From NCBI RefSeq assembly GCF_002958735.1, contig NZ_PPGH01000010.1, positions 36,996-100,995 on the forward strand: a stretch of 64,000 nucleotides of DNA. Direction: 5' to 3'. Under the pieces are notes generated by a model. That model did no database searches, had not been told where the DNA came from, and saw nothing but the letters and a program-made list of their open reading frames with translations. Both the position numbers and the translations under genes were made by a program. Source of the DNA: Chromatium okenii (lineage in GTDB: Bacteria > Pseudomonadota > Gammaproteobacteria > Chromatiales > Chromatiaceae). This document shows positions 1-12,469 of this stretch, one piece after another; within the stretch, counting starts at the first letter, position 1; each line of letters opens with the position of its first letter.

Positions 1-126
1 ATGATTATTTTACGCAATGCGGCAGTGACCGAAGCATCTCCGTTAACGAAAGGCGGTGATGAACGTGAACGTCCTGAAATCCCTAGCGACGATTTTCGTC
101 GGGATGATTCCAATCGTGATGATTGA
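1..126 (+). CDS. rpsF: 30S ribosomal protein S6, C-terminal part
   Basis: This is the 3' end of rpsF; the 5' part lies outside the window. The 41 visible residues include the S6 tail motif AVTEASPLTK followed by an acidic and arginine-rich end, ending in TGA. S6 binds the central domain of 16S rRNA as a partner of S18. The gene immediately upstream of rpsR and rplI is rpsF in most proteobacteria, so motif and context agree. Confidence 0.9.
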   Translation: MIILRNAAVTEASPLTKGGDERERPEIPSDDFRRDDSNRDD

Positions 127-178
127 TCGTTCATTTGCGATGATTTCCGCTTAAATTTTCAGTTACGGAGAGTTCAAT

Positions 179-403
179 ATGTCACGTTTTTTTCGCCGCA
201 AACGCTATTGCCGTTTCACCGCTGAAGGCATTGCTGAGATCGATTATAAAGACCTCAATCTGCTGAAGGCTTATATCAGTGAATCGGGTAAAATTGTCCC
301 GAGTCGTATTACCGGAACCTCAGCAAAGTATCAGCGCCAGCTCGCACAAGCGGTTAAGCGTGCTCGCTTCTTGGCATTATTGCCCTATACCGACGGGCAT
401 TGA
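179..403 (+). CDS. rpsR: 30S ribosomal protein S18
   Basis: Encodes 74 residues, the normal S18 length. The product begins [13 protein letters not shown] and contains the conserved [15 protein letters not shown] and [11 protein letters not shown] segments, with the basic C-terminal stretch [18 protein letters not shown]18 pairs with S6 on the platform of the small ribosomal subunit. The gene lies 52 bases after rpsF and 40 bases before rplI, matching the conserved rpsF-rpsR-rplI operon. A GGAG-type ribosome binding site (ACGGAGAG) precedes the ATG. Confidence 0.98.
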   Translation: MSRFFRRKRYCRFTAEGIAEIDYKDLNLLKAYISESGKIVPSRITGTSAKYQRQLAQAVKRARFLALLPYTDGH

Positions 404-443
404 TTGCGCCGCTGATTTTAGCTTTTAACTGAGGAATCTATTT

Positions 444-893
444 GTGGAAGTCATCCTATTAAAAAATGTCGCTCATTTGGGCGTCCTTGGTGACAAAGTC
501 AAGGTGCGTGCTGGCTATGGTCGGAATTACTTAGTTCCGACAGGTTTAGCGGTTTCAGCGACTGTTGCGAACTTGGAAGCCTTTGAAGCACGACGCGCTG
601 AATTGGAACGCACAGCAGCGGAATTGCTAGCTGCGGCTAAAGCACGTCAAGCGCAATTTAATGGTGTACGTTTAACGTTAGCGCGTAAAGCTGGAGATGA
701 AGGTCGCTTATTCGGTTCTGTTGGCACTGCCGACATCGCTGCTGCAGCCCAAGAAGCTGGATTTGCACTCAACAAATCGGAAGTGCGCCTGTTAAATGGC
801 CCATTCCGTATTGCTGGTGAATACGATGTAACATTACATCTTTACGCAGACATTGATGCAGTCATTAAGCTCGACATCATTCCTGAAGCCTAA
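444..893 (+). CDS. rplI: 50S ribosomal protein L9
   Basis: Encodes 149 residues, the usual L9 length. The start codon is GTG, with GAGGAA about 8 bases upstream. The N-terminal rRNA-binding domain shows MEVILLKNVAHLG, GDKVKVRAGYGRNYLVP and a long connecting helix rich in Ala and Glu (about residues 45-75). The C-terminal domain carries the LFGSVGTADIA segment. L9 binds 23S rRNA near the L1 stalk. It closes the rpsF-rpsR-rplI operon, and a GC-rich hairpin follows the stop codon. Confidence 0.98.
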   Translation: MEVILLKNVAHLGVLGDKVKVRAGYGRNYLVPTGLAVSATVANLEAFEARRAELERTAAELLAAAKARQAQFNGVRLTLARKAGDEGRLFGSVGTADIAAAAQEAGFALNKSEVRLLNGPFRIAGEYDVTLHLYADIDAVIKLDIIPEA

Positions 894-906
894 TAGTTTA
901 TCCCGC

Positions 907-925
907 GCCCCAGCATTGCTGGGGC
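907..925 (+). terminator. GC-rich hairpin after rplI
   Basis: The 8-bp perfect stem GCCCCAGC/GCTGGGGC with a 3-base loop lies 14 bases after the rplI stop. No long T-run follows directly, although a short TTTTT occurs about 15 bases on. It may be a weak or Rho-assisted terminator between the ribosomal operon and dnaB. The rest of the 190-base gap shows nothing else I can identify. Confidence 0.5.
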
Positions 926-1083
926 AAATGCCCGCACGTTTTTGATGCTCCCAGTATCTGTATTTGATACTGCACTCGCAATTCAGAATTTCAATTTTCC
1001 GCACAATCTAAAGTCACCTATTCACGCTGCTGGCATCATTCTGATAACGCTGCTTTGGCGGCTATTGCAATCGGAATGACACG

Positions 1084-2481
1084 ATGAAAAACCCGTGGGA
1101 AATCACTTCTAACGACATTCGCATCCCCCCGCATAGCCTTCACGCCGAACAAGCTCTACTCGGCGGATTGATGCTTGATAACAATGCTTGGGAAAAAGTC
1201 GCCGAAATCGTTACGGAAAAAGACCTGTATCGGCAGGAACATCGCTTAATTTTTGGTGCAATTAGCACTCTCGCCACCGATAACCATCCATTTGATTTAG
1301 TCACATTGACGGAAACACTTGAACGCAAAAAACAAATCGAAAATGTTGGCGGTCAAGCCTATTTAGTCACACTAATCCGCGACACGCCGAGCGCAGCGAA
1401 CATTCAGATTTATGCTGGTATCGTGCGGCAAACGTCGGTATTGCGGCAAATGATTGCCGCCGGGGTGACAATTTCTGATAGCGGCTATCATCCTAATGGG
1501 CGTAAAGCAGCCGAACTTCTCGATGATGCGCAACGACAGATTTTTGCGATTGCCGAACAGGAATCTCGCGGTGGTGGTGGTTTTCAACCATTAAAAACGC
1601 TGCTAAATAAAGCCATTGCGCGAGTGGATGCGCTTTATCAATCTGAAGAACATCTTACTGGATTAGCCACGGGTTTTACTGATTTCGATGAAATGACTTC
1701 AGGATTGCAACCTGCTGATTTAATTATTATCGCTGGGCGACCTTCAATGGGAAAAACCGCATTAGCGATGAACATTGCAGAATACGTTGCATTGAATTCT
1801 GAACGTGCGGTTGCAATTTTTAGTATGGAAATGCCTGGCGATTCATTAGCAATGCGAATGCTGTCTTCAGTTGGTCGTATTGATCAAAAAAAGGTGCGAA
1901 CTGGTAAATTAAACGATGATGATTGGCCGCGTTTAACTGCGGCTGCGAGTCAATTGAATGCTGTGCGTTTATTTATTGATGACACGCCAGCACTTTCACC
2001 AACAGAATTACGCACACGCGCTCGACGCTTAAAGCGAGAATGGGACGATTTAGGTTTAATTGTGATTGACTATCTGCAATTGATGCAGGAGCCAAGTAGC
2101 AGTGAAAACCGCGCTACTGAAGTAGCAGCTATTTCTCGTTCACTGAAGGCTTTGGCAAAAGAGTTGAATATCCCAGTGATTGCGTTGTCGCAATTAAATC
2201 GCAGTTTAGAACAACGGCAAAATAAACGTCCAGTCATGTCGGATTTACGCGAATCAGGCGGATTGGAACAGGATGCAGACCTCATTGTATTTATTTACCG
2301 CGATGAGGTTTATAACAAAGAGAGTAAAGATGCGGGAACTGCTGAAATCATTATTGCTAAACAGCGTAATGGTCCAATTGGCACCACGCGCTTAACCTTT
2401 ATTGGACACTATACGAAGTTTGAAAATTTTATCAGCAATGTCATTGATGACAATGATCAACCAAATCATCAGGATTTTTGA
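1084..2481 (+). CDS. dnaB: Replicative DNA helicase DnaB
   Basis: Encodes 465 residues, typical for DnaB. The N-terminal domain begins [19 protein letters not shown]. The RecA-like C-terminal motor has Walker [12 protein letters not shown] (about residues 218-228), the Walker B region [10 protein letters not shown], and the H4 region [16 protein letters not shown]. DnaB is the hexameric 5'-3' helicase that unwinds DNA at the replication fork and recruits primase. The gene follows rplI, as in many gammaproteobacteria, where dnaB often follows the S6-S18-L9 operon. No intein or insertion is visible. Confidence 0.98.
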   Translation: MKNPWEITSNDIRIPPHSLHAEQALLGGLMLDNNAWEKVAEIVTEKDLYRQEHRLIFGAISTLATDNHPFDLVTLTETLERKKQIENVGGQAYLVTLIRDTPSAANIQIYAGIVRQTSVLRQMIAAGVTISDSGYHPNGRKAAELLDDAQRQIFAIAEQESRGGGGFQPLKTLLNKAIARVDALYQSEEHLTGLATGFTDFDEMTSGLQPADLIIIAGRPSMGKTALAMNIAEYVALNSERAVAIFSMEMPGDSLAMRMLSSVGRIDQKKVRTGKLNDDDWPRLTAAASQLNAVRLFIDDTPALSPTELRTRARRLKREWDDLGLIVIDYLQLMQEPSSSENRATEVAAISRSLKALAKELNIPVIALSQLNRSLEQRQNKRPVMSDLRESGGLEQDADLIVFIYRDEVYNKESKDAGTAEIIIAKQRNGPIGTTRLTFIGHYTKFENFISNVIDDNDQPNHQDF

Positions 2482-2546
2482 AGCACTGCGGAATCGTGCG
2501 GAGGAAAGGTGTTTTGTGGGAAGTCGTGCGGATGGTTCGGAATCGT

Positions 2547-2634
<88 letters not shown>

Positions 2635-2736
2635 TGAAATTGCCGAATGGTAAACTGTCTACGCATCCGACTCGGTAATCATAACCGATGATTCGCTATT
2701 CTCAATAGTTCAAAATCGCATTTCAAAGGACCGTTC

Positions 2737-4086
2737 ATGCCAATCACCAGCACCGAAGATACCGCCGAGCGCCTCGCTCGCCTGCAAGACATCATTGAAG
2801 ACCTGTTGAAAGAAGCCAAACGCCAAGGCGCTAGCGCCGCTGAAGCCTCAGTCGGCAGCAGCGCCGGGCTGGATGTTGCAGTGCGGCTGGGCGAAGTGGA
2901 AACCGTGGAACACACCCGCGATAACGGGCTGGCCATTGCCGTGTATTTCGGTCATCGCAAAGGCTCGGCCAGCACTTCTGATCTCAGTCCCGCAGCAGTG
3001 CGCGATGCAGTCAAAGCGGCGTGTGTCATCGCCAGCCAAACCCAAGAAGACCGCTGCGCCCATCTCGCTCCACCAGAATTGCTGGCGACTGCCTGTCCCG
3101 ATCTTGATCTTTATCATCCGTGGGCGATGCGCGTGGAAGACGCAATTGCACTCGCGGTCAATTGCGAAGACGCTGCTCGCAGTTACGATCCGCGCATCGT
3201 CAATTCGGAAGGAGCCAGCCTGTCGTCGCATTCCAGTATTCACGTTGTCGGCAACAGCCACGGCTTCATCGGCGGTTATCCGACCACGCGCCACAGCCTC
3301 GATTGCGCCGTGATTGGACAAGACGGCGACCAGATGCAGCGCGATGCGTGGTGGACAAGCGCCCGCTGCGCCCAAGATTTGGAATCCGCCCAGCAAGTTG
3401 GCGAACGCGCCGCTGCCCGCACCGTCGCTCGGCTCGGCGCTCGTCGCATTCCCACGCAGCAAACGCCGGTGTTATTTCGTGCCGACATCGCATCTGGATT
3501 ATTGGGCGGTCTGATTTCCGCGATCAGCGGCGGCAGTATTTATCGCCGCGCCAGCTTTCTGCTCGACCAAGTCGGCGAGCGCATCTTTCCCAAATTTGTC
3601 CGCATTCACGAGCTGCCGCACTTGCCGCGTGGTCTCGCCAGCGCCCCGTTCGACGGCGACGGCGTTGCCACTCGCGCCAAAGATTTCATCACCAACGGCG
3701 TGCTCCAAACCTATTTACTCAGCGTGTATTCCGGCTGCCGACTCGGTTTACCGACCACCGGCAACGCAGGCGGCGTCCGCAATGTGCACGTCGTCATGGG
3801 CGAACGCGACCGCGCCGCCATGTTGCGCGAACTTCACACCGGCTTAATGGTGACGGAATTGATGGGGCACGGTGTCAACCTCGTCACCGGCGATTATTCA
3901 CAGGGCGCGGCTGGCTTCTGGGTCGAACGCGGCGAAATCCAATATCCGGTCGAAGAAATCACCATTGCCGGCAACCTGAAAACCATGTTTGCGGGTCTGG
4001 TTGACATTGGCAACGACTGCGATTTTGTCGGCAGAATTCGCACCGGTTCATGGTTAATTGACCAGATGACCATTGCCGGTGAGTGA
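2737..4086 (+). CDS. pmbA: Metalloprotease PmbA/TldE
   Basis: Encodes 449 residues, nearly the length of E. coli PmbA (about 450). Conserved segments include the N-terminal region with ASVGSSAGLDVAVRLGEVETVEH, and the C-terminal YSGCRLGLPTTGNAGG, ELMGHGVNLVTGDYSQGAAGFWVE and ITIAGNL blocks. PmbA (TldE) forms a heterodimeric zinc peptidase with TldD. The complex is known for maturing microcin B17 and degrading unfolded peptides such as CcdA. TldE itself lacks the metal-binding HExxxH of TldD, and none is seen here. Start chosen at ATG with AAAGGA upstream. tldD is not in the window. Confidence 0.95.
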   Translation: MPITSTEDTAERLARLQDIIEDLLKEAKRQGASAAEASVGSSAGLDVAVRLGEVETVEHTRDNGLAIAVYFGHRKGSASTSDLSPAAVRDAVKAACVIASQTQEDRCAHLAPPELLATACPDLDLYHPWAMRVEDAIALAVNCEDAARSYDPRIVNSEGASLSSHSSIHVVGNSHGFIGGYPTTRHSLDCAVIGQDGDQMQRDAWWTSARCAQDLESAQQVGERAAARTVARLGARRIPTQQTPVLFRADIASGLLGGLISAISGGSIYRRASFLLDQVGERIFPKFVRIHELPHLPRGLASAPFDGDGVATRAKDFITNGVLQTYLLSVYSGCRLGLPTTGNAGGVRNVHVVMGERDRAAMLRELHTGLMVTELMGHGVNLVTGDYSQGAAGFWVERGEIQYPVEEITIAGNLKTMFAGLVDIGNDCDFVGRIRTGSWLIDQMTIAGE

Positions 4087-4137
4087 TACTCTGTCTTAAC
4101 GATTCATGTGTTTGCGTCATATTGTTTATTGATCTCA

Positions 4138-6598
<2,461 letters not shown>

Positions 6599-6621
6599 TT
6601 CAGAACGCTTCGGCATTCAAT

Positions 6622-6668
6622 AAACCCAGTGTGTTGCTAATTCAAGCAAATAACACACTGGGTTTTTT
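6622..6668 (+). terminator. Rho-independent terminator of gyrB
   Basis: The 14-bp arm AAACCCAGTGTGTT pairs perfectly with AACACACTGGGTTT across a 16-base loop. The structure ends in six T residues and begins 24 bases after the gyrB stop. Confidence 0.9.
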
Positions 6669-6707
6669 ATGAAAAAATATCATTTTTAATTGAGCAATTC
6701 CGCACCA

Positions 6708-8869
6708 ATGACCACGCCAGCCGACATTTTTTCTTATCGTCCGTATTGGGCAAAACGTTTTGGTATTGCGCCAGAATTGCCGATTTCTCGTGATGAAATG
6801 GAGCAACTCGGCTGGGACAGTTGTGATGTGATTCTGGTCACTGGTGATGCTTACGTCGATCATCCGTCATTCGGTATGGCAATAATTGGGCGGCTATTGG
6901 AAGCGCAGGGTTTTCGCGTCGGCATCATTGCGCAGCCGGATTGGACTTCAATTGCCGATTTTCAGCAGTTGGGGCGACCAAATCTGTTTTTTGGTATTAC
7001 CGCTGGCAATATGGATTCAATGGTGAATCGCTATACCGCCGACCGTCGCCCGCGTTCCGATGATGCGTACACGCCGGATGCAGCGCCCGGTCGTCGCCCT
7101 GATCGCTCGGTGACGGTCTACGCGCAGCGGGCGCGGGAAGCGTTCAAAGGCGTGCCGATTGTGCTCGGCGGAATTGAGGCCAGTTTGCGGCGGATTGCGC
7201 ATTTTGATTATTGGTCGGAGACGGTGCGCCGCTCGGTGCTAGTTGATTCTAAAGCTGATTTATTGATTTTTGGCAATGCCGAGCGGGCAGTGGTGGCGCT
7301 GGCGCATCGGCTGGCGCGAGGCGAAGCGATTGGCGATATTCGTGATTTGCGCGGGACAGCGTGGATGAAGCGCCGTGAAGAAATCCCCCCTGCCCCCTTT
7401 TGCAAAGGGGGGATGAAGAGAAGCCCCCCTTTAGTAAAGGGGGGTTGGGGGGATTTGATGCAAAAGTAGAAGCGGGATTTCTTCACAATCCCTACGAAGA
7501 AGAACCAAATTGTCCACCCAGCGCGGCAATGGTCGCCGCACCCGAATCCCGCACTGCAACACGAGCACTGACCGTTGTGCGGCTGCCATCATTCGAGCAA
7601 GTGCGTGACGATTCAGTCAGTTACGCCCACGCCTCGCGGTTATTTCATTTAGAAACCAATCCCAGCAATGCGCGGGCGCTGGTGCAGGCGCACGGCGAGC
7701 GCGATGTCTGGTTGAATCCGCCGCCGATTCCGTTGACGAGCGCAGAATTTGATCGCGTGTATGAATTGCCCTACAGCCGCCGTCCGCATTCGAGCTATGG
7801 CGCGGCGCGGCTGCCCGCGTGGGAAATGATTCGGCACTCGGTCAACATCGTGCGTGGCTGTTTTGGCGGTTGCACTTTTTGCTCCATCACCGAGCACGAG
7901 GGGCGCGTCATTCAGAGCCGGTCGGAAGATTCGATCCTGCGCGAAGTGGCGGATATTCGTGACCGCGCACCCAATTTCACCGGCACGATTTCTGATTTGG
8001 GTGGGCCGAGCGCCAACATGTGGCGGTTGAATTGTGGCAATCCGCGAGCGGCAGCAGCCTGTCGGCGGTTGTCCTGCCTGTATCCCGATATTTGCCGCAA
8101 TCTCAACACCGATCACGCGCCGCTGATTCAGCTTTATCGCAAAGCGCGGGCAGTGACTGGTGTCAAGCGGGTGCTGATTGCATCGGGCGTCCGCTACGAT
8201 TTGGCGCTGCGTTCTCCGGCGTACATTCGGGAATTGGTGATGCACCACGTTGGTGGCTATCTCAAGATCGCGCCGGAACACACTGAATCCGGGCCGTTGA
8301 GCAAAATGATGAAGCCGGGGATTGAGAGTTTTGATCGGTTTCAGGAATTGTTTGATCGCTATTCCCGCGAGGCTGGCAAAGAGCAATATCTGATTCCGTA
8401 TTTCATCTCCGCGCATCCCGGTACGACCGACGAGGACATGCTGAACTTGGCGCTATGGCTAAAACAACACGGGTTTCGGCTGGATCAAGTGCAGGCGTTT
8501 TTGCCGACGCCGCTGGCGCTGGCTTCGACGATGTATCACAGCGAACGCAATCCGTTAAAACCCGTCACGCGAAATTCTGAACGAGTTTTCGTAGTGCGCG
8601 GTGAGCGCCAGCGCCGTTTGCAGAAAGCCTTTTTGCGTTATCACGACCCGGAGAATTGGCCGCTGTTACGGCAGGCGTTGAAAGACATGGGACGGGCGGA
8701 TTTGATCGGCAACGGCAAGCGACATTTGATTCCGTTGGATAAATCCCCCCAACCCCCCTTTTTCAAAGGGGGGCTTAAAGCCCCTGCGTCAGCCGCTTCG
8801 CCTCGGAAATCTGCTCATTCCCCTTTGAAAAAGACTCGCCATTTTCCCCCTTTGAAAAAGGGGGGTTAG
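6708..8869 (+). CDS. ygiQ: YgiQ family radical SAM protein, frame broken inside a palindromic repeat
   Basis: The reading frame is homologous to YgiQ (UPF0313) along its whole length but changes frame inside the repeat at about 7385-7465. The first part carries [30 protein letters not shown] and GGIEASLRR. The second carries [15 protein letters not shown], the radical SAM cluster motif CFGGCTFC and [12 protein letters not shown]. The family uses a 4Fe-4S cluster and S-adenosylmethionine, but its substrate is not known. The repeat falls in the variable linker between the N-terminal domain and the radical SAM core. One C-run there has 5 Cs where the palindrome predicts 6; adding one base restores a single frame. 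The C-terminus is also made of repeat sequence and overlaps tolB. ATG 6708 chosen; TTG 6690 is an alternative. Confidence 0.85.
7384..7464. repeat. Two C/G-rich palindromic repeat units inside ygiQ
   Basis: Two tandem units of the form C-run, TTTTGCAAA or TTTAGTAAA, G-run are separated by a short spacer and followed by GGTTGGGGGGATTT. They add in-frame PPAPFCKGG- and PPLVKGG-type peptides to the linker of the encoded protein. The same repeat occurs at 8742, 8819 and 11125. Run lengths differ (5 or 6 C), which is what breaks the ygiQ frame. Confidence 0.85.
8742..8776. repeat. C/G-rich palindromic repeat in the ygiQ 3' end
   Basis: The unit consists of AAATCCCCCC, AA, a second C6 run, TTTTTCAAA and a G6 run. 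It encodes [12 protein letters not shown] at the end of the YgiQ reading frame and lies just beyond the end of the tolB frame coming from the other strand. Confidence 0.85.
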
Positions 8870-10228
8870 GGGGATTTCCACCCACCGCTTGCCAGCAGTC
8901 GCGCCCGTTCCGCCATCGGTCCGAGCAAGCGGCGGCGGTGACCACGCTGGTTCGCGCATCTGTCCGCTGCTTTGCGACAACCGCAAACTGCTGCCGCCTT
9001 CAATCGCTACCGTTGCCAACACGCCGCGCCCGTTGTAGGTCGTGGCATAAATCACCAGCGCACCGTTGGGCGCAAAACTCGGCGATTCGTCCAGCGTGCC
9101 GTTGGTCAACAGGCGCGTGAGCTGGCGCTCTACATCCAATACCGCAATCCGCAATGCGCCGTTGATCCGCGTCACCATCACGATGGAGCGCCCATCGGGA
9201 GCGAATGACGCGCACACGTTGTAATCACCTTCGACGCTGATCCGTTCCGCTGCGCCACCGCTCGCTGGCATTCGATAAATCTGCGGATTGCCGCCGCGAT
9301 TGCTGGTGAAAATCAACTGCTGACCATCCGGCGACCACGCTGGCTCGGTATCAATCGCAAAATGATCGGTCAGGCGTCGCAATTCGCGGCTGACTAAATC
9401 GAGCACATAAATCTCTGAATTGCCGTCTTTTGACAGCGTCATCGCCAGCCGCTTGCCGTCGGGAGAAAACGCTGGCGCACTGTTGATGCCGGAATAACTC
9501 GCCACCAACACGCGCTGCCCGCCGCGCAAATCCTGAATGTAAATCGCAGAACGTTGATTTTCAAAAGAAACATACGCGATTAATTGACCATCGGGCGACC
9601 ACGCAGGCGACAAAATCGGCTCACCAGAGGACATGATGGTTTGCGGATTTTCGCCGTCCGCATCCGCCACGCGCAGACTGACGGTTTGCTTTGCGCCGCT
9701 GCCGCTGGCGGTGACATACGCGATGCGCGTTGCAGCAACGCCGGGTTGACCAGTCAATGTTTTATAAATTAAATCAGCGATTTGATGTGCGGTGTGACGC
9801 AGCCCAGCGGTGCTCGTCACCAACTCAGTGGCGGTCAATTCGCTGCCGCGCATCACGTCATAAATCACCACGCTGATCCGCAATCCGCCCTCGGTCGGCG
9901 TGAGTTGCCCGATGACCAGCGTGTTTACGCCCAGCAGTCGCCAATCGCGGGGATCAATCGCTTCACGAGTGCTCGGCTGGGTCAACATGTCCGCGACCGG
10001 CAGCGGTTTGAATTTGCCGGTGCGCGCGAGATCGGCGCTGATGACGGCTGCAACATCCACTGGCGCATTTTGCCCGTCGGTCATTCCGAACGGCACAACC
10101 GCAATCGGTTGGGCGGCTTCGACGCCGCCAGTGATTTCGATGTTGAGCCGAGGCGCAGCGTGGCTCGAATTAATACCGCCAAACATGGCGATGAGCGTGA
10201 GCAGCAATAACGATAAGTCTTTGCGCAT
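8789..10228 (-). CDS. tolB: Tol-Pal system beta-propeller protein TolB
   Basis: Encodes 479 residues. A signal peptide ([18 protein letters not shown], cleavage near SSHA-AP) is followed by the TolB N-terminal domain (PIAVVPF) and a six-bladed propeller with repeats such as [27 protein letters not shown] and ASFAPDGR. TolB is periplasmic and links Pal to the inner-membrane TolQRA complex. It directly follows tolA by 8 bases. The natural end lies near REPAWSP. The last roughly 45 residues ([12 protein letters not shown] and after) are encoded by inserted repeat sequence and overlap the 3' end of the convergent ygiQ. No pal or cpoB gene follows. Confidence 0.96.
   Translation of the reverse strand: MRKDLSLLLLTLIAMFGGINSSHAAPRLNIEITGGVEAAQPIAVVPFGMTDGQNAPVDVAAVISADLARTGKFKPLPVADMLTQPSTREAIDPRDWRLLGVNTLVIGQLTPTEGGLRISVVIYDVMRGSELTATELVTSTAGLRHTAHQIADLIYKTLTGQPGVAATRIAYVTASGSGAKQTVSLRVADADGENPQTIMSSGEPILSPAWSPDGQLIAYVSFENQRSAIYIQDLRGGQRVLVASYSGINSAPAFSPDGKRLAMTLSKDGNSEIYVLDLVSRELRRLTDHFAIDTEPAWSPDGQQLIFTSNRGGNPQIYRMPASGGAAERISVEGDYNVCASFAPDGRSIVMVTRINGALRIAVLDVERQLTRLLTNGTLDESPSFAPNGALVIYATTYNGRGVLATVAIEGGSSLRLSQSSGQMREPAWSPPPLARTDGGTGATAGKRWVEIPLTPLFQRGKMASLFQRGMSRFPRRSG
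8819..8877. repeat. C/G-rich palindromic repeat in the tolB 3' end
   Basis: A partial unit (CCCCTTTGAAAAAG) is followed by a full unit ending GGTTAGGGGGATTT. Both lie in the overlap between the ends of the convergent ygiQ and tolB reading frames, and extend both proteins with low-complexity tails. Confidence 0.85.
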
Positions 10229-10236
10229 ATTGATGT

Positions 10237-11312
10237 TTATTCCGCTGAAAAGGTGAAATCGAAATCTCGGAAGTGTTCAAAAGTTGCGCCAGCAGGCACG
10301 GGCAGCGGAGATGCCTGATACACCGCAGCCAGCACCGATTGATCAAATGCCGCATTGCCGCTGCTTGTGACGATGCGCACGCTGTTGGGCACGACATCGC
10401 CGCCGGGAATCAGTCGTACCGAAACGACAGCGACTAAATTACGGTTTGACGCTGGCGGACGCAGCCAAAACTGGCGGACGCGATCCTGAATTGCTGGCGT
10501 GTAACGACCGACTTCTCGCGCCAATTGCTCCGATTCCAGCGCCGCTAATAATTCGTCTTCCCGATCTTGCTCGCGCTGCTGCTGTTGCGCGAGGTCTTCC
10601 ATAAACCGTTGTTTTTCCACAGCAACCATCTTTTCAGCTTCTTCAGCGATTTTCTGCTGGCGCTCGGTTTCAAGTCTAGCGATTTCAGCAGATTGAAGTT
10701 GCTGTTCGATTTGGCGTTCACGCTCGGCAGCTTGCCGCGCTGCATCTTCAGCTTGTTGACGTTGAGCCGCCGCGACGCGAGCAGTTTCGGCTTCGCGTTC
10801 GGCAGTAGCGCGACGTTCAGTTTCTTCGGCAATTTGGCGCTGGCGCTTCAACTCAGCGGCAGCAGCTTGACGTTGTTGTTCAACCTGACGCGCCTGTTCA
10901 ACCGCAAGACGTTTGGCAGCAGCAGCTTCTTCTGCATCACGCTGTGCCGCTGCAACGCGAGCAGCTTCAGCGGTTTGGCGTTGCTGTGCGATTTGGCGTT
11001 GACGTTCCGCAGCACGACGCGCTGCGTCTTCAGTCTGTTGACGCTGCGCCGCAGCAGCGCGAGCGATTTCAGCGGCTTGACGTTGCTGTTCGGCAGCGCG
11101 GCGAGCTGCATCATCGGGAGGATTAGCCCCCCTTAGCAAAAGGGGGGTTGGGGGATTTCTACCAAACGCGCTTTCACCGTATGAAGACGCGCATCGGGTT
11201 TGCTTTTCGGTGGCGTGAAGTACGCACTAATCAACAGCAACGCAGCGAAAACCAGATGCAGCGCGACTGATGACAGCAATGCAGCACGTTGACGGCGGAG
11301 AAATCGCCACAT
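10237..11312 (-). CDS. tolA: TolA, inner-membrane Tol protein, frame broken at a palindromic repeat
   Basis: Translation from the ATG at 11312 gives MWRFLRRQRAALLSSVALHL and a single membrane helix, and then meets TAA inside the C/G repeat at about 11130. The remaining 300 codons continue in another frame. They encode a long Ala/Gln/Arg/Glu-rich helix (domain II, about 170 residues) and the C-terminal TolA/TonB-like domain with RYTPAIQDRVRQFWLRPP and LPVPAG. Adding one C to the 5-C run of the repeat joins both parts. TolA spans the periplasm to contact TolB and Pal. The gene sits 3 bases after tolR. An intact gene with a base-call error is likelier than true loss. Confidence 0.88.
11125..11157. 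repeat. C/G-rich palindromic repeat inside tolA
   Basis: On the minus strand this reads AAATCCCCC, AA, a C6 run, TTTTGCTAA and a G6 run. It lies between the membrane anchor and the helical domain of TolA. The first C-run has 5 rather than 6 bases, and this matches the frame break in tolA. Confidence 0.85.
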
Positions 11313-11315
11313 GGT

Positions 11316-11774
11316 TTAGGGATTGCCGCGCTCTGGTGGCACGGTAATCAGTCCGACATCCGGGGCGCCAGCGGTTTGCGCAATCACCATCGCCCGCACG
11401 ACGCGCCCGTAATCCACCCGATGATCGGCGCGTACCAAAATTGGCGTCTCGCGTTTGTGATCAAGCACTAATTTGAGCCGGTCATGCAGCGCCTGATCGC
11501 CGGTCGGCAAATGTTTGTCTGTACCGATGTCGATGAAATAGCTGCCGGACGCATCGACGGTAATGACGACGGATTCCGTCGTTGGGCTGGCCAAACCGCC
11601 CGCTTTTTCCTGCGGCAGATTGACTTTAACGCCCATCGTGATCAGCGGCGCAGTGACCATGAAAATGACCAATAACACCAGCATCACGTCGATATAAGGC
11701 ACGATGTTGATTTCTGCCAATAACGGGCGGCGACGCTGACGGCGCGATGATTTCAACATGATGACGCCGCTCAA
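11316..11774 (-). CDS. tolR: TolR, ExbD/TolR family proton-channel subunit
   Basis: Encodes 152 residues. A basic N-terminus (RRQRRRPLLAEINIVPYIDV) precedes a single membrane helix (MLVLLVIFMVTAPLI) containing the conserved aspartate in IDVMLVL, needed for proton use in this family. A periplasmic domain ends in VGLITVP. TolR works with TolQ to harness proton-motive force for TolA. The start overlaps the tolQ stop by 4 bases (translational coupling). A second ATG five codons downstream would also fit. Confidence 0.95.
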   Translation of the reverse strand: MSGVIMLKSSRRQRRRPLLAEINIVPYIDVMLVLLVIFMVTAPLITMGVKVNLPQEKAGGLASPTTESVVITVDASGSYFIDIGTDKHLPTGDQALHDRLKLVLDHKRETPILVRADHRVDYGRVVRAMVIAQTAGAPDVGLITVPPERGNP

Positions 11775-12445
11775 CCGCGCCCTTGTCGTTGCAGTAACGC
11801 CACAAATTCGTCCATGAATTCCTCATAACGGTTGGCGAGCCGTTCGACCTGATTGGCGTAACGGTTGTAAGCAATCACTGCCGGAATTGCCGCAAACAAG
11901 CCAATCGCAGTGGCAATCAACGCCTCAGAAATGCCCGGCGCAACCAGTGCCAGCGTCGCTTGCTCCACGTTACCAAGCGCATGAAACGATTGCATAATTC
12001 CCCACACCGTGCCAAACAAGCCGACATACGGACTGGTGGAGCCGACCGTCGCCAAAAAGGTCAAATTGCTTTCCAGCCGATCCAACTCGCGGCTCAATGC
12101 CACGCGCATCGCCCGCTCCGAGCCGTGCAAAATCGTCGCTACATCGTTGTCCTCGATTTTGCGCATTCGCACATATTCTTTGAATCCCGCGCAGAAAATC
12201 GCCGGTAATCCGCGTTGCTGGCGCTTGTTCTGACTCAGGTTTTGATACAGCGCACCCAAATCGCCGCCCGACCAAAATTGCTCCTCGAACGCGCTGGCGC
12301 TTTTGCGGGCAGCAGCAAAAATCCGCGCTCGATCAAAAATCATCGTCCATGAAATGATCGACGCCAGCAGCAGCACCAGCAGCACCAGTTGCACCACCAA
12401 ACTGGCGTGTAAAACCACATAAAACAGCGATAAATCAGAAGTCAT
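11771..12445 (-). CDS. tolQ: TolQ, MotA/TolQ/ExbB proton-channel protein
   Basis: Encodes 224 residues, the usual TolQ length. Three membrane helices are visible: about residues 12-34, 132-153 (ATVGSTSPYVGLFGTVWGIM) and 165-187 (PGISEALIATAIGLFAAIPAVIAYN). TolQ and TolR form the proton-driven motor of the Tol system, which constricts the outer membrane at division. It heads a tolQ-tolR-tolA-tolB operon. ybgC, which often precedes tolQ, is absent; a sensor kinase lies upstream instead, 40 bases away on the same strand. Confidence 0.96.
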   Translation of the reverse strand: MTSDLSLFYVVLHASLVVQLVLLVLLLASIISWTMIFDRARIFAAARKSASAFEEQFWSGGDLGALYQNLSQNKRQQRGLPAIFCAGFKEYVRMRKIEDNDVATILHGSERAMRVALSRELDRLESNLTFLATVGSTSPYVGLFGTVWGIMQSFHALGNVEQATLALVAPGISEALIATAIGLFAAIPAVIAYNRYANQVERLANRYEEFMDEFVALLQRQGRG

Positions 12446-12469
12446 CGGACGTTATTGTCTCTAAAAACG

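Noticed and set aside
10567..11136. Long open frames on the plus strand opposite tolA (Phe/Leu/Ser-rich)
   Set aside because: They mirror the low-complexity Ala/Gln/Lys repeat of TolA on the other strand and show no start signal or family features.
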